A stretch of DNA of 64,000 nt from Lithospermum erythrorhizon (lineage: Eukaryota; Streptophyta; Magnoliopsida; Boraginales; Boraginaceae), in the NCBI GenBank assembly GCA_019722365.1, contig JADFUC010000758.1, positions 1,984,001-2,048,000 of the forward strand, written 5' to 3'. Below, one piece after another: positions 38,000 through 51,689 of the stretch (position 1 is the first letter of the stretch; each line of letters opens with the position of its first letter). A program made the position numbers and the translations under genes. The notes beneath the pieces are model-generated. The model did no database searches, had not been told where the DNA came from, and worked only from the letters and a program-made list of their open reading frames with translations.

Positions 38000-39001
38000 A
38001 ATCACCGGCCTCAAGTGGTAAAGGTATCATCCTTGGGATCAATTTAATTAAAATTCACTTCTTTTCCCTTTTCCTCTACAGATGCCTTAAAAACTTTTGC
38101 AAGTATCCTACATGTTTTAGACCAATGGCCTTTCTTTCCGCATCTCAGAGCGTAAATCATCACGGTTTTCGAGGGACTTTCTGGATATATTACCTTATCG
38201 GCTTTCTTGTCGACAGTTATTACCTTGGTCATTTCAGGGAGGCCTGCAATTAATCATATAACCTCGCACGACCGACCACGAAAGTGATTACTTAATTATG
38301 AGCCGCCGACCACGCCCATTAAATCGACTATGACCACTACGCCTCCGTGAATTACAACTACTACGCCTTATTAAACGTCAGGGTATTTATTTCATGATAT
38401 GCCATCGCCCGCCATAACCTGGCTTTTTTATGAGAACATCATTATTTTACTTTGCCACTAGAAGAGCTGCAACCAAATCAGAGTACTCAGGAAATCCCCT
38501 ACCCTATATTGCTGCCAGAACAACACCGATGCATGGAAAGTTGAAAATATTTTTTCCAATCCTTTTCTTCTTCCTCAAGAGTAGTTATGCCACAAAATTC
38601 AAATTGCGCTATAATTTGGTGCATAATGAAGTTATAGGCAACAACATTCTTTATAATCTCGAGCCTTAATTTGTTCCACCTGATCCATCACCCAGGCGTG
38701 AAGACTTTCCTCCGATGTCCAAATCTTGCCTTTTAATCTTGTCCCATAATATTTTGGGATCTTTTGCATTCGAGTACTCGCTTGTAATCCAATAATAACG
38801 TGGTGCTTCGATTATCCTATTTTACTCGACCTTTTCATTGATGTTCCTTCCGGCTGCGTGTCAACCGCCGAGGTCCCCGTGACATCACCCCTCAAGGGAT
38901 TTTGTCGAGTCCTCACGCAAGGTACTCTATTGTTGTTCCAAGTTGGCGTAGTTGTTCCCGCTTATGTTTAGAATTTTGAATTGATGCTTAACGTTGGACA
39001 T
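38000..39001 (-). pseudogene. Copia gag remnant with zinc knuckle
   Basis: The minus strand begins MSN at 39001, within the block shared with copy 1 at 7199. It keeps KDPKILWDKIKR near 38740-38775. A CCHC-type knuckle with CGKKGHWSKTC lies near 38108-38143, preceded by Lys-rich sequence and followed by the KASVEEKGKEV tail at 38044-38090. Stops interrupt the frame. Gag coats the element RNA in intact relatives. Confidence 0.75.
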
Positions 39002-39049
39002 GATTATATCTAAAACACAAACAAACATGATCAACATCCAATATATAAG

Positions 39050-40610
39050 CTATGACGAAAAAATATCATTTTATTCAATATTACACTCACCCATTCAATA
39101 CACAAACTGGTAGTCCTTATTCAATTAATGTACTATAAGCGATTTTTCATGGAAATCTCTATCGAAACAAAAATAAACAATTCAAGCTAAGATTAGAAAT
39201 GATAAAATGTCAAGTACCATAAATGCTACACTTTCCTTACCTAGTCTTTGCATATTTATAAACCGTAAAGAAAAAGAGAGCAATTATAGTGATAAATACT
39301 AGAAAACACTCATTATTTTGAAAATATTTATAAAATTCTCTCGAGAAGGATGTTTAGAAATGCTACAGAAATGATTTTATTTATAAAGTGAAATTTTGAG
39401 AAGAGTTCATATTGTTACCAAGCCAGATAATAAATAATATTAATTTTAATGCTCATTACGCTTAGAAAAACGGGAGGAAAACATTTTTTAAGTGTGTTAA
39501 ATATAACAGTCGTTAGGATGCACATAATGCATGATCATACGATAAAGGAACACATATGATAATATAATACATATAATTATAAACAAATAATTCATGCCAA
39601 TAACAAATAAAATAATATAACACAATAGTGAGATAATAATATAAGTGGGGTATTTTTCACAATGTAAGATGTAAAAGTTTAACTCTCCACATAAGTATGA
39701 AAATTTATCAATAATATGAGCACAAAAATTAAACTCTCCACATGAGTATGAAAATTTATCAATAATATACGCAATATAAAATGAAGATTTTAATTTTATT
39801 TATGTCCATGATGTTATAATGTAAATGGGGATGAATTTTATTTATGTCCAAGATAGTGTGAATGAGGATGAATTTTATTTATGTCCATCATTCGGGTGAA
39901 TTTTATTTATGTCCATGATATTATATGTAAATGAGGATTTTAAACCTCCACAAAGTATAACGGTTAGTATCACTACTCGAAATTATCTTTCGTGATAGAT
40001 GGGGATTTGAACCTCCACATAATTAGTAAGTAAATAAACACGATATGGAGATTTAACTCTCCACACGAAATAATAATATCCACACTTATTATAGAGCACT
40101 CTCGGGATAAGTTGCTACAAAATTACAATAAGAGGTGAAATAGTAATATCAAATCTAGTTATAGGTCACTTCACGAATTGTCAGTTTTCTATAACTGGGG
40201 TAAATAATAATGTCTGCTCTAATTATAGAATACTTGATATATTACCAGTTATCTATAATAGGGGAACATATAATAAAATAAATATCAAAATGATAAGGAT
40301 AGAAGATATACCTAGTAGTGAGTACTTTCGATAGAGACGACTTGTGCTGATAACGTGTTATAAAACCGGATATTTAATAGCTCAAACTAATACGATATTA
40401 TATATTGTTGTTACTATTACTATATTATTATTACTATTACGTAGTATGTGGAAGGAAGAGAGTAATATTATTATCAATTGCTCTGGTGTGTTTTAGATTA
40501 AAGGAATGGGGGTATTTATACTGCAAATTAACCCGTAAATACTATTTTTTCTTTTTTACAAATTTCTTTACATATTTCAACACTTGTACCGTGATAGAAT
40601 TTGACTGATA
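39050..40610 (-). repeat. 5' LTR of family B copy 2
   Basis: About 1.5 kb, matching 7230-8800. It includes the TTTTATTTATGTCCA repeat block at about 39790-39925 and the outer block near 40356-40500. Confidence 0.65.
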
Positions 40611-41249
40611 ACAATATGGAGTATTTTGGGAATAAGGAATTTTTGTAGACATATCAGTGATCGATATAATAAATATTTACGAGAGTAATATTTATTAGTG
40701 ATATATTTGAAGACATATCATAGCATTGTCAATAGCGCTCATTTGTTAGTGATATATTTGTAGACATAAGTGTATACAAAATCATTTTGGGAGTAGTTGA
40801 AAGCAATCCCTCGGTTCTTAAAAGTGTATATAATAATAGATTAAATTTTAGAGATTTGTAGGAAGAGAAGTAGGACAAGTGACAAGATTAATATATTTCA
40901 ATTAGTTCTCATATAAATCTTAGTTTTGCCACTTGTTTGAAATATGAAATCTGTTTTTGTGCTATTGTTAATTTCTTCAAGATTTAAAGATCTGCATACA
41001 AAATCTTTTTAAGCACAAATGCAATCTTTTGTTAGTGAATTGTCTTCAGGTGAATATATGAAAAGTTTTGATGTTTTTTCTGCTACAGAATAATAATTAG
41101 ACTTCTTTTCTTTTTGTCTAATGAACTATTACTAATCTTTTTATATTGTCCCTTAAAACTTTTATCATTTCCAAATTTGCCACTAAACTATTCATCTTTC
41201 AAATTGTTCTAAAGTCAAATTCTTATAATAAAATTGCTAGAATACTTTT
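40611..41249. other. Intergenic, no supported gene
   Basis: AT-rich. A phrase like AGTGATATATTTG(A/T)AGACATA recurs at about 40697-40718 and 40746-40767. Nothing else was recognised. Confidence 0.35.
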
Positions 41250-43480
41250 GAGCAACCTCCCCGCCTAGGCCTCAGAAATGAACCCCAGGCCTCGACCATC
41301 TCGAAGATTCGATTCGAAATAATTCTGCTCGAGTCTGGCTCGAGAAATCAAACTTATATTGGCCAAATATTAAAAATCAATATTCGCCGAACCGAGCCGA
41401 ACTCGCTCAAAAATTATTCGCCCGGTTCGGCCGTAGAATTAACCGACCGTAGGTCCATTATATAAACCCCATGGCCATGTCCCCATCCGGCCCATTCGAG
41501 ACTCGGGTATCCGATAAGATTTTGTCCCATTAATTGCTAACCTCTAATCTAACCTTAATCACCTCCCCACACCACTCACTCTCTCCGCCCAAACTCAAAC
41601 TTTCTACTTCCCTCGCTATAACCTTGAAAACATGTCATATAGAGCCTCGTTGTCACTATCAAGCGTGACAACGAGACATATCCATTCTGCTTTTGGTTTT
41701 GAGTCTGCGCTCAATTTTAGTCGACTCATTATAATTTTGGTTTGCATGTTTGATTTCTTTCGCTTGTAATATCTTCTGTTAAGTATATTTGTTATCATTT
41801 GTGGGTCTCATCATAATTTTTCTATTTTCCTGTTCGATCCGAGTTTAGACTCAGTTGACTTTTCAAGTTGACTATTATGATTTCTGGGGCTTGCATGTTT
41901 GATTTTCATGGCCAGCTTCAAGTTACATATTTGTTATCATTTGTGGGTTCATTGTTAATTTTTTCTATTTTCCGTTCGATCCGAAGTTTAGATCTAAATA
42001 ATTTTCTATTGGACTATTATTATGATTTCGCTTTGCATGTTTGATTTCAACAGACAATTTCAAGTTAAAGATATTATATCATTCAGGGTTCGATTGTTAA
42101 TTTTTTTCTATTTTCTCTGCTTCGACCGAGTTTAGATCTAGGTTGATTTTTCGGGTTGACTATTATGATTTTAGTCTGCATGTTTGATTTTTATCCATTC
42201 CAATCACAACCGTTGCATCGTAATCCACCTTTAAGTGCTTCAAGGGTAGAGCGATTGATAAAAAAAGAGCCTCAATGAGTGAAACACAAATAGTCCTACT
42301 TTTATGGTGGGAGATTGATCAAGGCAGCCTTTTATGGCATTGGGGATCTTCCGCAGGTATGATTTTTTTTTCTTAATTATTATTTTTACCTTTTTAAATT
42401 TTTCTTACTTTTTTAAAACTTTTTTCTATTCAACAACTTTGTTGACTAATTTTTTTTTATAGCCAAACGACGATCCAATTGAAAGTTGAATATGACAAAG
42501 AGTTTCAAACGGAAGATCCTAAGTCCAATGCCAACGCCACCGTATTTTATTTTAAACCTGCTTTTTAATTCTATTTTTAATTTGTTTTTTGCATTCCATC
42601 CGCTTTACTTAAACCGTTTTTTTTTTTGAATTTGTTGCTGTAGTCAAGCGCACTCCCTCGCCTCGCTACTAATCTGACGAGGTTCAAGTTATCAATTTAT
42701 TCAAGCAACCCCCCAAGCAGATGCTCCCCACCAATAAGTGGCAAGCCACTCAAGAGTTAAACAAGCAAAAACCAGGAAAACCCGATTCATCGGCCGCTTG
42801 TTGGCTCTTTTCTCTGCTCCATTTCACCCTCATTGCTTGGTACTTTCTTTGTTGACATTTGAACTTATGACTGCTCGCTCATGGGACTTTTGGCTCAAGT
42901 GGGACTGCTCGTTCCTGGGGTTTGTAATTACGGGGTCAAGTATGGTTTTTCTGCGACGCATTTAAAATTAGTGTGCTTATTATTGAAAATTGATCCGACA
43001 TGTTATTCGGCGTATGTAGCCCATATTTTTTGTACCATGGCGCGCTGCTATTCCATTTCCGATCCGGCAATTTATCTTCGTACGGCAATCACGGTGTTTC
43101 GCAACCATAACGCGGCCGACTTTGATCAAGCCGAAAAATGACTATTATATTCTCGAGCCTACTTAGGAATTCTTTTAAACATTGGATGTTGAACCGTAAT
43201 TACTATTTCATCATTATCTTATTATGCATTTTTTAATTTCAACGTGGTGTTATTTTTTAAAAATTGTATTTTGATCGAAGCTTTTCTCCGAACTGCTCAA
43301 AAATCGAGCCAAATTCGAGCAGAATTTTATCCGAAAAATAGACTTCGAATCCGAGCCGAATATCAAAAATTGATATTTGGTCAAATCTAGCCGAGCCGAA
43401 TATAGGTCCGAACTCGCTCGAAATGAATTTCAAATGTTTCAAAGATTCGAACCTGCTCGGCTCGCTTATACCCCTACCCC
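41250..43480. mobile_element. Unidentified element-like region with GAGC-rich edges, tandem array and exon-like fragments
   Basis: Both edges (about 41270-41460 and 43290-43470) are rich in GAGCCGAA / CTCGCTC phrases arranged partly in opposite orientation, as in degraded terminal inverted repeats of DNA transposons such as MULEs. The middle holds a ~145-base tandem array (41690-42200), then three exon-like blocks separated by T-rich stretches ending in AG: about 42230-42355, 42464-42560 and 42645-43141. The last block keeps a plausible frame ending GFSATHLKLVCLLLKIDPT and further to Lys before TGA. I recognise no family. A gene-fragment-carrying transposon is one explanation; a decayed gene is another. 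Confidence 0.35.
41690..42200 (+). repeat. Tandem array, unit about 145 bases, about 3.5 copies
   Basis: The phrase TGCATGTTTGATTT recurs near 41743, 41892, 42033 and 42177. Each copy is followed, where complete, by TTATCATT and a TTTCTATTTTC block and a GTTTAGA block. Copies differ by about a tenth or more by eye. Confidence 0.75.
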
Positions 43481-46136
43481 TCACCCCCCCACCATCGAGC
43501 AACCTCCTCCACCGTGAATCAACCCTGTGGAACTACATCCTCCCGCACCAACTAATATCTCGAGCTCCTCAACCCCTCTATAAAACTCCAAATACAACCC
43601 CATCTCCAAAAACCATGACCAACCACGTCCTTCCACCACCACCACACACTATCACCATACGCCTATTTGCTCCTCATCGAAGGATCCACATCACCATTTT
43701 CATCAATGTGTTCTAATAAATCAGATTTTGTCTCATCATTTCTAGAAAATGAACTTGGCATACCTAGAAATGAACTCGCACACCTATCGATGAGTATCAG
43801 ACCACCCATGGTTGTTGATCCATTTTGATAACCTTACATTAACAAATTCGAATTATTCCCTTCCGTTGGAGTGGTTAGAGCAAAAGAATAAAACGATCCA
43901 ATCAAGGAGGTCGTGGTGGAGGAGGAAGCGGGGCGTAGCTGGCTCAAGAGGTCGGCGACTTCCGAACGGAGTGAGGATGCGGCCAGCTGGACTTCCTGCA
44001 CGGAGGCGTGGACGGTCACGAGGAGGGTTGATCGGGATGATGTTGTGTGTATTTGTCGGGTTGGGGCTCTGGGGTGATAAGCGTGCAGGTGTGGAAGATT
44101 TACTGGGGCGGCAGTGGGAGATTACAAAAGGGTGGTGATTTACATCAGTAGGGGTTATATTGAAATATTAACCCAAAAATATGATATATAAAAATTTTGT
44201 TTCACCCTAATAAAAGTTATATTGAGTCAATTTTAATTAAACTTGACTTCGGGGGGATAATTTGAAAAAAATGATAATTTAGAGGGCAAACTTAAAAGGA
44301 TAATAATTTCGTAAAATAATTTAAAAAAATAGCAATAGTTGAGGAGAAAAAAAAAGCCTAATAATTAACCTAGCTCAATTTGATATGAGGTCGACACAAA
44401 GGAGGCCTTTCCTAGCATTGGTCAATTTTGGCATGATTGTGTTGACGCACATTTCGGGTTAAAACTTAAAAAGTCCTTTTTAATTGGATTCAATTATTGG
44501 TATGAAGGCAGAAGGGCCAATTACATTTTGAATGATGAGAGCAATAATGCAAGATAAACATAACCCAAAAAGGCTTTAATTTGCACTTTTCGCAATAGCC
44601 ACTAATGATCTTACTATTATGTTATATTAAAAAAAAAAAAATTAACGATGAAGAGTACGATTACATAATATCGATTACATTGTATTATAAATTATGAATA
44701 TATAAATTACTAACTAAATACACTTAGAGAATGTGCCACAAAAAATATAAAATATATATTATGTTCCCAATAAGAATTGAATCCACGACATTCTTGTGAA
44801 AGCATTTTTTTATCCTAATTATTTTTAGGAATCAATTAAAATGTAATCCGTTAACAATAGTGCATGACGACGACACACCGTACTCATGGTTACACTACCT
44901 TACACTAATAATAATACATTAGTGAGTAGTGCCTCGTCAGCTAATTCTATAATGAATGAAAAATATAGATAATTTCCTTTGCATTATTTTAATCTCAATC
45001 CGATTGTTTTTTCTTCATATGAGAAAAAATCAAAGATGCTGAATGAATCAACATCAACTAATAAATAAGAATTGCATACGAAGAAATTGTCACGGGATGA
45101 CGAATCGCAATTCAATAAATTTAATGTAAGACATGGAGCGCGGGGCTGAAAGAAAAAGAAATAAACGAAACCTGATCAATAAACGATAGAATGTGTACTT
45201 GTAAGGTAAATGGGTTATTGAGTATAAAAGCGATCTGTAGAAAAGACAATACAAATTTAATTACGTTTAATAAATTCTAAGATAATCTTTAATGAAAGTA
45301 CAACATTCTCAAGCTAAAAAACCACTCCAACCACGGCAGCGCAAGGCTCTTTTATATACTACGTATGGATTAGTACTCATGAGTAGTGTAGCTATATGTA
45401 TCCACATGCCACCATTAATTGATCTTATACTTTTCATGCTTACACTACCTTACACAGTTACACTAATAATATAATATTTATTTCAATTCAAAATAATAAT
45501 CGACTTTTTTCATATATCGAGATAAATTTTTAATCTTTAATTACTCTTTAATTATATTATTAAAAAATTAATGAGTTACGAAAAGAGATTTAAAAGACAA
45601 ATCCAATTATATAAATTTTATATTTTTTAAAATAATAAATAATTAATAATTGATGGTCAAAGTTCAATTTCAAAAAAATCAAACATCAATCGTTTTAAAT
45701 TGAAGGGAATATATATCATTAATATTTCAGTTCAGTTGTATTTTGCATTGTCATTGAGGATACATATATGCTAGATCGCCGATAGCTCAAATTAATATAT
45801 ACATAGCTAATAAGATTGATGGTTAAACACATATGCGTAAACTTTTTAAGGTAAATTTAATACTACTTTACTAAACTATTGGAACCAAAAATTAACATGC
45901 ATAAAACAAGAAAGAAAACAGTACACTGTCAAACTTGCAAACTAAAACCAGATGAATACTCATCATATTTTCTCATAAGTATTGCATAATAAATGCTTAG
46001 GGCATCCAAGCAAACAAGTTATTCAATGTTTTATTGACAAAAGCGAATTATTTGAGTAATCAAATGATATATTCCTTCCATTCCTACAAAAATATTTGGT
46101 TTTGAGTTTTGATAAATTAATATTTTAAAATCTGAA
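43481..46136. other. Intergenic, no supported gene
   Basis: A C-rich patch (43470-43640) and a G-rich patch (43900-44110) give open frames with no recognised domain. The phrase ACACTACCTTACAC recurs near 44894 and near 45442. The rest is AT-rich. Confidence 0.35.
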
Positions 46137-46755
46137 ATGATTTTTTTTTTGAATTTTTTTTTATTGATATTGAAACTCAACAAATACAGCTATTCATAGA
46201 AATATAGCCATATTAAACCCCTTGCAATCAGTAGCTGGACATCCCAATTTTGTTTACTCCTTTTTATATGTTCCCTAACTCACTACTTACTGAATGTCCG
46301 TACATACTTAGCTACAGTTTTGTTCGTGTGTTGTTCTTCATTTTCAAATAACTTCTTGTTTTTCACTTGCCAAATATGATACACAACGGCTGTGATGCAC
46401 AACCTTCGCAATCGGCTTTTGAAGCTCTTTCCAGTGCCCTTCTCCACAACCCATCAAGCATCCCTACCCTCCCCAGCCCTAAGGTTGCAATATTCCTGCA
46501 ACTACATCAAAAGCTTTTTCCACACCTCTGTAGCAAATTCACAGTTAAAAGATAAATACTGAGTAGTTTCTGTTTCATTGCAAAACACACATCATCCTGG
46601 ACCATCCCCCATTGCTTTAGTCTGTCCTAGTAAGCATCCTGTTCAGAAGTAAAGTCCAATAAATGAAGCTACAATTTTGGTATATGGCCCTTTAAACTAA
46701 ACAGCTCCCACCACCACATACTTGAGCAGAGTTCATGATTTTTTTTTTTTGAAAA
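46137..46755 (-). mobile_element. 5'-truncated LINE (L1 type), 3' end only
   Basis: On the minus strand a zinc-finger-like zf-RVT region typical of plant L1 LINE ORF2 C-termini reads GPG-x-CVFCNETETTQYLSFNCEF, then WKKLL and, further on, VYHIWQVKNKKLFENE (about 46330-46610). The 3' tail is a run of A's on the minus strand (T's at 46154-46162). The flanks share ATGA, ten to twelve T's, then GAA (46137-46153 and about 46735-46753), a likely target-site duplication. Frameshifts show that it is dead. Confidence 0.8.
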
Positions 46756-49410
46756 TATGGTCAAATATTTGAAGAAAATTTATTCAACATCTTCGAACTG
46801 CTTCAAAATAAATGACATTTAGATTTAAAATATTTTATTGGCTGTGGATTTCGGTGAAGTTCAAGATTGAATTGTAAAAATGTATATTAAAATTGTAAAC
46901 AATCAACTATTATGAGTAGCAAAATTATTCTTGTATAGAATCATGGAGTTTAGAAACTATTAATATAATATATATTCAATTCCATTTTGCATTATTAATA
47001 TATATAATAGGTTTGATTCTTGACTCAAACTTATACAGTTGTAATTGTCAATTAATATAATAAAATATTTTAGAATTACAACTGAAAAACTAAATCGAAC
47101 TATTTTTTTTAGTTGGATGTATACATCAAGACATGTGGTATTCTTATATTAGTATATTATCATAAAATTAAATTTGGAAACAATTTCTTATTCTGTCGTT
47201 GCCTATAAATATTCCAAATTTCACACTAACCCATATGTACTTAGAGGGGAGTACATTTTGATCTCTAATAATCTGATAATAATGATTTGAATATCTAAAT
47301 TAAATATACTGTTATCACTTAATTCCATGAATCAGTAAAGCTAGTAATTGAGGTTTAGGACATGCCATCTAGTGTAGATCGGACAGCCTCCTCGGGATTG
47401 AGTACCACATGTGATTGTCTGAGGGCAAGGGTCAAACAGAATCTCAACTTTTTTTGTTTGTTTTTTAGCTAGTAGCCTAGTACTCAATACTTACAAATCA
47501 ACAGCATATTCATCCCTGCTATTTTGCCCATCTGCCCACATTTTTCGAATCTTTTTGTCAAAAGGATCCAATGCCTTTATTTCACATACTATCAATTACC
47601 ATAATAATTACCTAGTCACTATTGTTCAACACAGATCACAAAAACAAACTAAAAAGGGATTGGATGATTTCATAGGGATTGATAGAATTCTCAAGAATTA
47701 GTTTTATCCCACCAAACAAGTGAAAAAGAATTCATACTTATACCAGACTTACACTTTCTTCTACCCTTCAACATAGTGTAAAACAGTAAACCAAAGCATC
47801 AAAACAATACAACATTATTTCCATAAAACAATTATAAACCAAATCTTCTCAAATTTAATTTCTACTAGTACTAAGTTCAATAATCTATTTCTTAGTGTGT
47901 GTTACATTGTCATCTCATACCATATGTTAAGACACCAGTCCACCATACCAAAGACCGAGTCAAAAATATCAGAGCTTATAATACATCATAGACGGCAGAT
48001 GATGAAGGCTTTCACTATTGGGGAAGTCAACATCTCCGATCATAGAAATATGTATTTAGGAGTAAATGTATATATATAATTTAATTTTTCCTTTCAATTT
48101 CTCACAACATACCATGTAAAGTCTTACAAGATCAAAGTATCACGCAATCAAATATCGAAACAAGTGCAAACAAACACATACATATAATAAGGGGAATATA
48201 ATGTGGTCCATACTGTTGACAATAGTATGTATAAGATATGCACAGAAATGGAACTAAATAATGCATCACCTTCAACAACTTGTTCTCAAAACATCCAGAC
48301 ATGTTCAAACTTCAAATATATAATTAAATAATATACGGAGTATTAGTTAATCCAATAAATTTTACTAAGGTGTTTGTTCAAAATACCTAATATACCCTGT
48401 AAAATTAATAAATTGAAATTCACCTTTGAATTTATTTACATGATGAACTTTATTAATATTGGACACACTATGTCTAACACCGCTCATTATAGTATAAATT
48501 GGGATTATAGTATATCTCCCTCCAAAATGTGTAATACAGTTAAATATAGTATAATTGATGGTTAAAATTTAATACAAAATTAAATTGAAAGTATCAATTT
48601 AAATGTATTTAAGGGAGTATTGGTTTGTTGGTAAAAAAAGCCATATACAACGACACAGTACATTTTATTTACTAATATCTATATATGTCACATTATGTAC
48701 CACATATGTACATACATATTATTTACTCATGCACGTGTAACATAGTACTTAATAAGTCATCAGTTTAATTGCATTTTTGCATCCTAATTGACACTTACTC
48801 CCCATTTCATGATATGAGGTATATACTCTTTCAATCTTGGAGATGAAAGTTTAAAACCTTTAGATTACTTATAATGATATTAATAAAACTTATAAAAGAA
48901 ATACATGATGAAAGAATTTTCAGATGTAATCTAATTAATGATATTATAGTCCTCATAGTTTTTAATAATATATTATAAAATGTAATAATTTTTTATTTTT
49001 GAATCATTGATAAATACATTCCAATTTCACATTTTTAACTATCACTTTGTTTTATGGAAAGTTACATATATACAAAATATATTATTGGTCAATTGAAGAT
49101 AGATTGGAAAATTCAAAATTTTTCATATCATGAAAGGGGAATAATTAATAAGCTCTTAACATAATTTTGTTTTCTAATTAAAATAGAATGAATACACGAC
49201 ATCAGAAATATAATTTAGGATTTGATCTTATTTTATCATGAGCTACACACTGATATTACATCCATTAAGTTGTAACAAGAAAACATAAAATAGAACCTAA
49301 GCAAAATTGCTTAAAGATTAGGGTTTGCAACAGTATTTCCTTTTCAAATCATGAAATTGATACAAAACTTAACACATTACTAACAAAAACAAGACCCCTT
49401 TGATTATCAG
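46756..49410. other. Intergenic; 3' side of the IDD gene
   Basis: AT-rich DNA without a supported gene. Short open frames here have no domain and no splice context. Confidence 0.4.
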
Positions 49411-51689
49411 CTAACCTTGCCATTGCTTCTGGTTTCCACTTTGTTGGTCATCACTAGTTGTTGATGAATTATTATTATTATTCATGCAGTTCCCAAGTCC
49501 AGCAATACTAAAAATGTCACTATGTGACATTGGTCTAAGACCCAAAAAATCTCTTGTCATTGCATCATTTCCACCCCCATTATTACAGTCATGCAAGTTG
49601 GTTTGATGGTATTTCTTGTTGGGGTTAAGGAAAAACCCACCACCAAAAGCATCCTCAAATGTTGACCCATCAAAGTTTGAAGAAGAGAGAGAGTTCATCA
49701 TCATCATCATGTCTTCTTGAGGGAGAGATGAAGTAGTAGGAGTACCTGCAGCTATAGGTGCAGCTTTATTCCCGTATGATGCCAGATTGTTGGCAAACCC
49801 CTCACAGGAAAACTCTTCACGTGAAGACAAATGTAGACCAACATTTGAATTATCATCAGCATGCATGTGATTATTACCTTGGTGGGTCCCCCCCATTGTT
49901 GGAGCTGATGAACAAGCTTGTTTGCTGCTCATGGTTGCTCCTATCTGAGCTGCTTTTTGCAGCAATGCAGTTGCAGATGTGTATAAAGAACCTGATGTTT
50001 GATGGTAAGGATGAGGTGGAGGAAGATTTGCTCCAAGATTAGTAATACTAGGGTTAGGGTTTTCCCTTTCGTGGTTTTCGAATTCTTGATTTAGTCCTTG
50101 TACTTGTTGTTGACAATTTTGTAACCATTGGGGTGGAAATTCTTGATTCATTAAACCAAATGTTGTTTGTGGTTCTTTCTTTAGTGCTGCAAATGGATGA
50201 GGAAATTGGTTCTGAATTTGGAAATTGTTGATATGATGGGATGTTGGTTGAGTTTGGAAAATTGGATTTGTGTTTTGGGTTATTGTTGCTCTTGCACTCT
50301 CTTCTGCTAGTGCATCACAGAAGGCTCTGTGAGTGATGAAACTATCTCTCCTGTGACCAAACAGAAACAATACTATCAAAACAGATCAAGCATTTTATTA
50401 TTGTCTCTTATGAAAAAGATTAAAAATTGAATCTTTTTGGCATCTACTATTGTATTAATCAATTATCTGTTCATTTTTGTTGCATTTGTTGTAAAGAATC
50501 AAAATAATCCATTCTTATATCAATAGCCTCTTAGACTACATGTAATAGGCCTCACAAATCATTAAGAACAGTTGAAAAGATGACAACTTTATAGATTTAG
50601 GTACAGAAAGAAAGATAAAATATATACTCCACCATATGTTGTTATGTTAATTAGTAAAAAAAAGCTAGATATTCTTACACTATTCTCTTGAATCTGATGA
50701 ACAAATAGAAGACAGGTAGCATTAATATAGATTTATTGTCCACATATGCTAATAATAATATGAAATTGAAATTGAAATGGATTTGGAGAAAACGGGGAAA
50801 AAATCAAATTTTAAAAGTTAAAGGTTGATTTACCTTGAGAAAAGTGTTCCACAATCACATCTGTATTCTCTAGTGCCACAGGTTTTAGAATGAGCTTTCC
50901 AATCTGATTGAACAGCATATCGTTTAGAACATTTCTCACATTTCCATTTTTTTTCACCATGTTTCCTGCAAAAATGCTTCTTGATTCCTGTTAAATCCCC
51001 TAAAGCTCTTGAAGGCTCATGATGAACACAGCTTGTTTCTGGGCACACATAAACTTTCCTCCTAATTACTTCTTTGCTGTTTCTCTGTTTCAGCTTCCAT
51101 GGCAGATTGTGCCCTCTTCTGTGAAGCTGTAGATTTTGATCCCTTTGGAACCCCTTTTTGCAGACTTCACAAACAAATCTGTTTGTTGCCATTAGAGTCT
51201 TTGGTGATAAAGCTATCACTTCTGATTCAGGGTCTGAATATAATATATTTATAATGATGACAACAAAAGAAAATATAATCAATAATTATAAAGAAATGTT
51301 AGTAACTAATCAAAAAAAATCTAATGAAGTGTTTGTATAGACCTAACTACGCCTAATGGATCAGGAATATTAATCGCAATAACGAGGTCCCGTCAATTGA
51401 GTTATTACAATAAAAAGAGGTCGGTTTTTCGACAAAAAGAAAAAGAAAAAAGTGTGTATAGACCTGGATTGCCTGGTAGATTTCTTTTCTTCTTGGTAGG
51501 TTGAGGTTGAGTTTGAGTTGGAGGAGGGGCAGAAAGGTAATATTGCTGGGGGTAAAGGAGGCCTCCATTATTGGTATCTTCATTTCTAGTTCCAGATGAA
51601 CCACTTGCTTCACCAGATGCTGAAGTCAAATTGGACATGTTTTCCTCCAAATGGACTTGTTGTTGTTGAATCATAACATCTTTCATCAT
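49411..51689 (-). CDS. INDETERMINATE-DOMAIN (IDD) C2H2 zinc-finger transcription factor, three exons
   Basis: IDD proteins are plant nuclear transcription factors, several of which bind SCARECROW/SHORT-ROOT or DELLA proteins and control root patterning, sugar or gibberellin responses. Exons on the minus strand: 51689-51464, 51233-50834 and 50350-49411, GT-AG and in phase, giving 521 residues. KKKR near 66-69 is a likely nuclear signal. The ID domain follows: finger 1 C97/C100/H113/H117, finger 2 C139/C144/H162/H167, then two C2HC fingers (C174/C177/H190/C194 and C201/C203/H216/C220). The C-terminal IDD motifs TSATALLQKAAQIGAT (333-348) and TRDFLGLRPMSHSDI (474-488) are both present, with Gln/Asn-rich stretches between. 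The start MMKDVMIQQQQ, the ENMSNLTSASGEAS block and KKKRNLPGNPDPESEVIALS best fit the IDD4/IDD5/IDD12 group. An acceptor-like TATAG at about 51703-51708 suggests an intron in the leader. Confidence 0.93.

Larger units (their letters stand above)
35738..40610 (-). mobile_element. Decayed Ty1/copia retrotransposon, family B copy 2 (reverse transcriptase deleted)
   Basis: On the minus strand it runs LTR (about 39050-40610), gag (start codon at 39001, to about 38000), pre-integrase domain (37614-37297), integrase (about 37300-36440), the charged linker (about 36420-35890), and a short LTR fragment (35738-35872). Reverse transcriptase and RNase H are missing between linker and LTR. It matches the copy at 4780-8800 in gag, linker and LTR. 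Many stops and frameshifts are present. The two LTR parts share a TATTTAATAG block and a CTATTATTATTACTATTACG block. Confidence 0.85.

Noticed and set aside
43812..44138. 108-residue open frame on the + strand
   Set aside because: Its length comes from a G-rich patch; no domain, start context or splice partner was seen.
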